Origin: Isoetes taiwanensis
Taxonomy: Eukaryota; Streptophyta; Lycopodiopsida; Isoetales; Isoetaceae
Length of the DNA stretch: 64,000 bases
Direction of reading: 5' to 3'
Assembly: GCA_021234155.1 (NCBI GenBank)
Contig: JAJEKV010000104.1
Span: 1-64,000, forward strand
Each line of letters begins with the position of its first letter. Within the stretch, counting starts at the first letter, position 1. The notes beneath the pieces are model-generated. The model did no database searches, had not been told where the DNA came from, and saw only the letters and a program-made list of their open reading frames with translations. The translations under genes were made by a program, and so were the position numbers. Below are positions 57,346 through 64,000 of this stretch, piece after piece.

Positions 57346-59617
57346 ATGCACACTTTAAGGAATAAATCTATATAAGAGTTATGAAATTTTAAATGTTGAG
57401 AGTTGGATTGTAAAGCTAACTCGAACTTCTACCACAATATTCAATGGCTGGGTCAAATTCCTTGATATAATCGCAACTTAAAGTACCCTTATTTTTTACA
57501 TTCTATCATCTCGTGGAACTCGAACATCCAACAAAGAACATGATAAAAATGTCATTTTTAAATGAAAATAGACATTAAGTATTATTCGTTTCTCAATTTT
57601 CATGTGTTTTGTTAAAAAAATGAAGTAGTTTTGAATTATCAAAATTAAGAACTCAGTCGGGTCTTATACAAAATTTCCTAACATAGGCTTCTAATCATCA
57701 TATCTTATCCATAATCTTTAAAGTGGAATAGAAATTTCAAGGCATTCTCATTGAAACTTAATGCTAAATATAATTCATTTTTCATGTGATTTCTTCAAAA
57801 GATGAAGTAGCTATAAATATTCAAAAATTTAGCACTTGCAGGATCCATGCGGGTCCTTATAATATTTCTGAAACCCAGACTTCTAGGAACTATTTCTTAA
57901 AAATTACACCATAATCTCTTCCGGGAATACTTATGAAATATCCATAATCTCAAACCTTTTATTTTGGTGTGTTATGGGACATCATGTTTTTTTTATTTGA
58001 AAAAGAAATAAAAAATAAAAAAACACTATGCCGAGCTGATCCATCTTGGCCAGCCCCCATGATGAGATGCCGAAAGCACCCAGCTCTCGATGCGGAGGTT
58101 GGGCTCATATATTCAAGAGATCATGGATCGCCGAGATCATTTCGACCCTCGGGCACTTACGATACATGTATATATTTCGCCTATATTTGTTTTTGTATTT
58201 GTGCGGTTTGACAAAGAAGCCTATTCTGTCATGATTTTTCCCTAAACAACCCTTTGGGGTGAGGGGCCAAGTGCGACACCGCAAACTCCAATTCAAATTA
58301 GAAAGTCCCATTTTATTCATTGCCATCCTGGGCATTAGAGAAGTACTTCTACAATAACCTGCAGATGATGATCACATCAGGTTCTCTTTTGCCCTCCCTA
58401 GTGCTTTTGCAGTTTTATTAGGGAAATGAAAGGCAAGATATATAGAGAGACTCTCCAAATACCCACAGTGGACCTTATGAATTTTCCGCAGTTCCTTAAT
58501 CTACACGCTTGTGTATGGTTCTGGCTCTTCAGATCTGAAGTGATATGCAACTTTCAACCATGCACTGCATTATTCTAGTGTGTCCTCGTCTTATTGATAC
58601 TTTGAGATAAATTTAGAACTTCACAATCATAAAAAATTGAAAGATTACACAGAAACAAGGCACCTATAATTAATTTATTTATCTTCTAGTATTGTTATCT
58701 CCTGTTGGATGAATTTTGATGAATCTAATCCATGCAAAAGCATGGGGAAACCACAGTGGAGCCTAAAAACTAGAACTTAACATAGCTAGGCAAGGAGATA
58801 CCACTGTCAGATAGCATTTGCTGGCAGAACTGCTGGGCAGAGGAAGCTTTCCTCCAAAATTGCAAAATAAAATGTACGGCTTTTGAAAAATACACTTAAG
58901 TTACATTCAAATGTAGACAATCTCATCATCCTTTCATCACTCACCAAGATCTTTGGGGATCTATAGCAACAATAATATATGCCAAAACTCTATAGCAACA
59001 ATAATATATGCCAAAAATTTGAAGCTTATTGTTAAGCCCATCCAAATCAAAGGTAACCACCGAATACAAGTGAAAAAAATTCTGATAGGCATAGTGGTGG
59101 CATCGAAAGTGAGATTAAACGAGTTAAGGAATAGTTAACGGGGCAGGATTCCGTGTGAGAATAAAAAGTTTCATATTAATTACTCGAGAACCTATTATTT
59201 ATTTGGTTGCATATGGGGCTAATTGTTTACATATTAAAGTCCCACTTGTTGGAGTATTGTGGCCATGGTAGGGAACACCACTTTTTTGTGGGGACTGGGG
59301 TGCTCGTAGAATTTACATGTTACTTTGTAAGATCTAGAACGATAAGTTCAACCAAATATATTTACTCAAATGTAAGTTGTTTGAGGATGCTATTGTAATA
59401 GAAAATGCAAAAATATTTATAATAACCAACCCTTCCAAGAATTTCAAAATCATAAATTTAGGGGCAACCAATTAAAATGAACTTCAATCTTTAGGCATAT
59501 TAAAGGCCAATATTTTATAGAAACATGGTGGCAATCTACAATAATCAAGTAGGAAAAATTTATCACAAAGGCCACTCGTAGAGGAAATAGAGCTAAAGCT
59601 TCTAAAGTCATGCTTGC
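57346..59617. other. AT-rich intergenic region, copy B
   Basis: Equivalent of 34471-36745, including the duplicated CTATAGCAACAATAATATATGCC. No gene seen. Differences from copy A concentrate at 58030-58280, which is CAG/CTG-rich in copy A. Confidence 0.5.
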
Positions 59618-60171
59618 TTAATAAAATGGGGGTACACTAGAGTGGCATTAAGTTTAGTGATTGAATCAGGCAAGTTATATTCAACGTGAGTGATATTGGC
59701 CCAACCCCTTACTCCTCTAAAATAACCAGTTCCACCAATTCATTGGAATTTCATAACCGAGAGCGACATCTCGCCATGAAAAGAGATGGTGCCATTGTAT
59801 TCCTCTGCTTCAAGCTCGCCAGAAGAAGTTCTTGAGCATGAGGATAATCGGTGAAAGTTGTATCAGCAATGATAACCATAGATTTAAGTCTACCCACTAC
59901 TTTTGAGCTATCGGATTGCTCTCAAAGTGAGCACAATATTCCCTACTCCAATTGTACCAAATTTGGTGGTAGTATCATAGTCATCATCTGAACTGGCCAC
60001 TACTACCACTGTCTCATTGGGCTTTGTGATCTTCGTGTGCACATAAAATACTAAGGTGGATATCTTTGGGTTCTCTAAAACACTCTCAACATGGTAATCA
60101 AATGCCCTAGTATAATGTACTAGCATCACTAGAAAGATAAGTGTGCATAAAGCCGCTACCTTCATTGCCAT
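59618..60171 (-). pseudogene. Dirigent-like protein, copy B, minus strand (frameshifted as written)
   Basis: The N-terminal 80 residues match copy A (signal peptide; FGTIGVGNIVLT). After that CTCAAAGTGAG replaces CTTCAGTGAG and breaks the frame (about 59921). Further indels at 59740-59825 (AACCGAGAGC for AACCAGTAGC, CTCGCC for CTCTGCC) and a missing G near 59630-59635 follow. The first breaks fall on CAG/CTG sites, so this may be an intact gene with sequence errors. The terminus still encodes PPFY. In copy A VVVVVAS is one residue longer than VVVVAS here. Confidence 0.65.
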
Positions 60172-60860
60172 TTTCTTCTTATCTCAACTCATAGCAATCC
60201 CTTCATTAAATAGTAGACAGTCCCATGTCTAATGTTAGATGTGACCGTCCTACATCTTCTTGCGTGTACTGGTTGAATACTCAGAGTAGATTTGGACTTA
60301 TGTATATGGGGCACAAGTTCTTCTTGTCTTCCACTCCCATTGGTCAATTATTTCTTGTCTTCCACTCCCACTGGTCAAATATTTAGCATCAAACAGAGAA
60401 AAGTGTACATGTGCATACATAGTCTTACGTCATATTACAAATGTGGTAGGAGTCGTCAACAAATTCTTCTTGTCGTCCGCCTATATACCATGTGAAATTA
60501 CATACGGTCAATGATACAATAAATCTCTATTAATAAGTACTATACATATCACTACCTATATATTGTTTTGTCTAACGGAATGCATGCTTTAAATATCCAA
60601 GGAAGTGTCCAAGTCCAAATGTTACACTAAAATGCACGTTTAAGTCCAAAAGTCTAAGTGTCAAATTGTAGAAGTACTTCCGCATATCGTATTGGCCAAG
60701 GCTTCCCTTTTGTACCGTAGGCTTTATCTAAAGAAATTTACTAACAAAAAATGTCAAATTGTATACGGAAGCCAAATTGGATAGCAATTGGAACTTCTAT
60801 ATGTTGGAATGAGTATATAAGGGAGGGCATGGAATGGAAGGAAATAAAAAAGAAGGAAAG
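60172..60860. promoter_or_regulatory. Shared divergent promoter of the dirigent pair, copy B
   Basis: Nearly identical to copy A. TATATAA at 60814-60820 lies 41 bp before ATG 60861. This favours 60861 over the upstream in-frame ATG at 60834, which sits only 14 bp after the TATA box and would precede the transcript start. Confidence 0.5.
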
Positions 60861-61376
60861 ATGGAAAGCAAAGCGCTAGCGTTAGTTACAATAATTGCAA
60901 TACTAAGTGTGACTATGATGTTAGAGGGGGCAGAGCTCAAGGTTCAAAATCTAGAGTTATATCTTCATCATACCTACAATGTAACAGCAGTTAGAGTGGC
61001 AGGCCCAAACGGAGATAAATCCAGTACTCAGTTTGGAAGTATATTTGTGATAGATGATGTAGTGAGAGAAGGGTCTTCAAACACTTCAACCCAACTTGGT
61101 AGAGCAAAGGGAATTGTAGCAGATCACTTCTGGGACTTGAGCGATGCCTTCTATGCCTTCACCACGGTCTTGGAGATGTCTAATTACAATGCGACTCTTT
61201 CCTTCCAAGGCACTGATGCAGTTGATGTATTGGCTATTGTTGGAGGCACGGAATATTCTCGAGTTGCTATGGGCTATGCCCATTACACTACTATTCTTGA
61301 GGAATACCCCTACCGCACTATTTTGTTGAACTGTACTATTTTCCTTCCTATTACGGCCCCATATACTTCCTATTGA
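60861..61376 (+). CDS. Dirigent-like secreted protein, copy B, plus strand (intact)
   Basis: About 171 residues from MESKALALVTIIAILSVTMM, a signal peptide ending near LEG-AELKV. Family blocks follow in order: LELYLHHTYN, FGSIFVIDDVVREG, LGRAKGIVA, DAFYAFTTVLEMSNYNATLS, AIVGGTEYSRVAMGYAHYTT and a final ILLNCTIFLP. Length is normal for dirigent proteins. The segment DHFWDLSD differs from copy A's VTSPDLSD through compensating indels at a CAG and a CTG; copy A's version there looks more natural. Several N-x-S/T sites. Predicted apoplastic, guiding phenoxy-radical coupling; the exact product is unknown. This and 36746-37303 are the only two dirigent ORFs that read cleanly. Confidence 0.85.
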   Translation: MESKALALVTIIAILSVTMMLEGAELKVQNLELYLHHTYNVTAVRVAGPNGDKSSTQFGSIFVIDDVVREGSSNTSTQLGRAKGIVADHFWDLSDAFYAFTTVLEMSNYNATLSFQGTDAVDVLAIVGGTEYSRVAMGYAHYTTILEEYPYRTILLNCTIFLPITAPYTSY

Positions 61377-61402
61377 GCCTTTGTATTTTGCTGTATTTTT
61401 TT

Positions 61403-61871
61403 ACAATATAACAACCAACACATATATGCCATTAACATTTATTAACATAAACCATTGTATTTGACACATTTAAATTAAAATCCCCCTTAAACCCCCTTTG
61501 GTTTGGGTGCATATTCACACGGGGGGTTACTTCGGGCAACGAGAGCTGTCGGATGGGCATATTTGCCCTTTATTCCAAGATCTGGACCGTACATAGCGAT
61601 CCTCGTTTGTGGGGTACGCAAGTACAAGTTTTTGTATACTGTATATTAAGATTTACAAAATACTATAAGGTTTGAGAGAATGTACTTAATGGTGTTAATT
61701 TTATACATGTATTGTAAATTTTTTGAGGCTCTCGCTGCCCTACGTAACCCCCCGTGTGAATATGCACCCAAACCAAAGGGGGTTTAAGGGGGATTTTAAT
61801 TTAAATGTGTCAAATGCAATGGTTTATGTTAATAAATGTTAATGGCATATATGTGTTGGTTGTTATATTGT
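61403..61871. mobile_element. 469-bp fold-back / MITE-like element with about 144-bp inverted arms
   Basis: The left arm (61403-61546, ACAATATAACAACCAACACA...) and right arm (61728-61871, ending TGTTGGTTGTTATATTGT) are near-perfect inverted copies. The centre of about 180 bp is unrelated. It has no coding capacity. No clear target-site duplication was found: the flanks are poly-T on the left and AAGAAAATTT on the right. It begins six bases after homology between copies A and B ends (61396). It could be a non-autonomous long-TIR DNA element. Confidence 0.8.
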
Positions 61872-62653
61872 AAGAAAATTTGGGCCCTTCGGGCCCTAAT
61901 AAAGCCCTTCGGTCACTTTGGGCACTAAGAATGGCGTAAATGCATGTAACAATTTTAAAAACACTTTTGCATGTAACAATTTTAGAAACATTTGTGCATG
62001 TAATCCAATTACATGAGACAAGCCTAAAATCACAAAAATGCCTTGTTTTAATATAAATAGAACGATGTGCATTAGTACATGATGGGATGTTGCTGCGGGC
62101 AATCACAAATCACACAAATCACATATGATGGATTATAGGTTCCTAAGGCTATGAATGAAATTGTCCTGATGAGAAATAGTAAAACAGAGCATGTTGTAGC
62201 ATTGAATATCGCGCGACGACGATAACAAGTTTGCCAAGTAAATATTACCAACCCGGTGGGACTTGAACCCATTTTGTCCTTGTAATCATCTTAGTAAAAA
62301 AACTTGTGTATTTGTAAGAGCATAAATGCAAAAAAAATCCAGAGCATTTACACTACTTCCAGGCAATACTTCTGAAATCCCAGTGAATATGTATACGGGC
62401 ATGATGAGAGACACCATTAGCAGTTATAACATTCTCTGCTGATTTTCATTTTCATCCTGTGACTATGCTGATGCTTTTACGAACAGTGGATTTCTTAGCA
62501 TAAGCTTCTGTTGCCCTCTCACACATCTACACAGAATCGCAATCGCCTCAATAAGTCTTTCAGTTTGTCACAAAAGGTCGTTCTACCCAGATTAAGTTAC
62601 AGTAATATCATCCACATATGAATAAGTTCACAGACAAGAAACTATGATATTAC
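61872..62653. other. Intergenic stretch right of the fold-back element
   Basis: It holds a GGGCCCTTCGGGCCC palindromic motif (about 61883-61897) and a roughly 30-bp repeat TGCATGTAACAATTTTA(A/G)AAACA(C/T)TT in 2.5 copies (61942-62005). A tRNA B-box-like TGGGTTCAAGTCCCA on the minus strand lies near 62257-62271 but has no cloverleaf. No gene seen. Confidence 0.45.
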
Positions 62654-63683
62654 CTCTATCACAGGATCCAACATGGCAGCCATAACAGGATCATACTCCG
62701 GCTTAGAAACTAGCCTCCATTCGCTTCTCCTTTCTGTTCGCTACAACTTGCAACACTGAAACCATCCCAGAACCTAACTTCCGGGATACCTTCCGACTTT
62801 AATTTTGCTACTGCAACAGCAAAAGATCACGTCACAAGTGTCAAATGGATTTAAATAAATGGGAAATAGATTCAAATGCTCATGCTATTCTAAAGTGCCC
62901 CGTAAATCTGTCCAGACATGTGATCTTGTGTTAAAAACGTTTCCTTCTCACACATACAAAAATGACCTGAATAAGAATCAACCGAGGGAAGATGTTCCAA
63001 GCTGCAAATCGTCAACAATCATAAATCATCTGGCATGACCAAGTTTTAAGGATCTACATCTCAATGTTTTTGGATGGAATAAGATTTGGAAGCAAATAAG
63101 AGTCAAAGCCAAGAGCAAGCGCAGAGATTTGAAAACCCTTATAGCCACTTTTCGAAACACTCTCATAGCTACCATGTCTTCGGAATGGCCGAGAATAACC
63201 CCATAAAGGCTATTGGGTATTTTTAGTTTATCGAAAAAATTGACGAGATCTCTGTCTGTGTATGCATAACAAGGCAGAATCCGCGAAGGCTTACTTTAAA
63301 CTTGTCAAATGGTTTCAAATAGTAAGGCTCAAACATCCGAGTGTTAAAAAAACACATACGGATAGTTCTAGCTAAGACTAAAGCTTTAATGTTAAAGATT
63401 CTTGACTCAAAACATAAGACAACTTACCAATGGATGTCACAGTAACCAAGTTCCGATATCTCCATTTCACTCACTGTTTTTTGCAGAGAGGCTCTCAATT
63501 CCCCAACTGAAGCGTTTTCTGGAACTACAACATCTGCATCAAAAGTAGGCAGTGTCGGTACTTATTTAAACCGGCAAAAAAAATTGATATTCACCCTAAA
63601 GATTCATCAAAACCGGTTGCAGCTTTGAGCTTAGACCGATTCTTTTTCTTTTCACCAAACGTTTTAAATCCCAAGATCCTCAT
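62654..63683 (-). CDS. Unidentified multi-exon gene at right edge (partial model)
   Basis: Minus-strand exons suggested by open frames and splice signals. Exon 1 starts ATG 63683 (MRILGFKTFGEKKKNRSKLK) and ends near 63590. Exon 2 is 63533-63428, after a GATGCAG acceptor and before GTAAGT, and reads DVVVPENASVGELRASLQKT then EMEISELGYCDIH. Exon 3 runs from about 63293 to at least 63150 (YTDRDLVNFFDKLKIPNSLY then GVILGHSEDMVAM). A later exon is at 62810-62654 (VAKLKSEGIPEVRFWDGFSV, then after a shift SEWRLVSKPEYDPVMAAMLD). The exon 1/2 junction phase does not fit cleanly, so an indel or another splice site is likely. Exon 2 looks ubiquitin-like in rhythm, but I cannot assign the protein. Confidence 0.4.
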
Positions 63684-64000
63684 GCCTTCTAGAGGCTATC
63701 TTGGTGAGGGATTTGACGCAAGGTTTGCATTCAATAAATTAGAATAACAGCTCAAACTCGTGTATTATAGTTTCGCAGCAGAGCAAACGTACCAAATCTA
63801 CGATTTTGATGCCAGAATTCATGTGTTTTTGTGTGAAGCAAGCATCCGGCCGCATCATCCTCTGCACTAAAGCACAAGAACATTAATTTTTTTTTGCAAG
63901 AATGCCCTGAAATGCTATCCACGAGGCTTGCATGTTCAGCCTCTAAAATAAAAAGAGGGCTTTTGTTGTGAGCCCTTGGATGTTGGACCATTGAAAAAAA
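63684..64000. other. Upstream flank of the right-edge gene
   Basis: Contains a 79-codon minus-strand ORF (63991-63752) of unremarkable composition, with poly-T (63889-63896) and a poly-A edge. It may be 5' untranslated sequence or an upstream exon. Nothing recognised. Confidence 0.3.

Noticed and set aside
60834-60860. Upstream in-frame ATG of copy B dirigent gene (nine extra residues)
   Set aside because: It lies 14 bp after the TATA box, before the expected transcript start, and would place charged residues ahead of the signal peptide.
62257-62271. Possible tRNA gene or SINE (GGTTCAAGTCCCA B-box on the minus strand)
   Set aside because: No matching acceptor stem, D-arm or A-box at the right distance; a single B-box-like match is expected by chance.
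63428-63533. Exon resembling the ubiquitin-like part of the U11/U12 snRNP 25-kDa protein
   Set aside because: The ASVGELRASLQKTV...IH rhythm is suggestive, but the following exon (YTDRDLVNFFDKLKIP) does not continue as that family does (expected W-x2-VW-x-N-Y-C-L), so I did not assign it.
1-64000. CRISPR arrays, riboswitches, bacterial operons
   Set aside because: The spliced genes and plant retroelements show a eukaryotic nuclear sequence; repeats present are tandem or transposon repeats without spacer structure.

Overview
This is a repeat-dense piece of a land-plant nuclear genome, probably a vascular plant. The signs are spliced genes (GT...AG introns), two divergently oriented dirigent-like genes, plant-type L1 LINE sequence, a chromodomain-bearing Ty3/gypsy element and a large DNA transposon. 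Nothing bacterial, viral or organellar is evident. The species cannot be named from the sequence.

Layout. The window is organised around a direct duplication. Copy A runs from position 1 (and perhaps further left) to about 38525. Copy B runs from about 39409 (repeat homology from about 39265) to 61396. Each copy holds, in order: the 3' part of an L1-type LINE (minus strand); a 12.5-12.8 kb DNA transposon sitting inside that LINE's reverse transcriptase; the 5' part of the same LINE; an older plus-strand non-LTR relic; about 2.2 kb of non-coding DNA; and a divergent pair of dirigent-like genes. Copy A was then enlarged by a 2.5 kb degenerate minus-strand gypsy fragment (504-2981) and a 14.7 kb plus-strand gypsy element (3010-17754). 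The latter has a 5-bp target duplication (CACGA) and an intact empty site in copy B at 40285-40289. Copy B ends beside a 469-bp fold-back element (61403-61871). The right edge carries exons of an unidentified minus-strand gene.

The most interesting object is the DNA transposon (18693-31191 and 41260-54065). It has imperfect terminal inverted repeats starting GGTC(C/T)TCGCACG and a 6-bp target duplication, CTTATG. Removing it with one target copy rejoins the LINE reverse-transcriptase frame exactly. On the plus strand it carries a spliced transposase-like gene with acidic D...D...E-like motifs and Cys-rich clusters. It does not look like hAT, Mutator, CACTA or Harbinger transposases, although I cannot search for it. 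On the minus strand it carries a small SR/acidic protein and a multi-exon protein combining coiled coil, RING-like finger and an FCP1/NIF-like domain that has lost its catalytic Asp motif. Dense TAGCA/TGCTA motifs lie near both ends, and there is a GGCACAAGGCC-type tandem array and an array of W-box-like TTGAC motifs.

A data-quality signal runs through the window. Where the duplicated copies or the three LTRs differ, the differences fall overwhelmingly on CAG/CTG trinucleotides (small indels or CAG to CGG), in alternating patches. That fits base-calling error at CHG-methylated cytosines better than evolution, so many frameshifts noted below, especially in the retroelements, may not be real.
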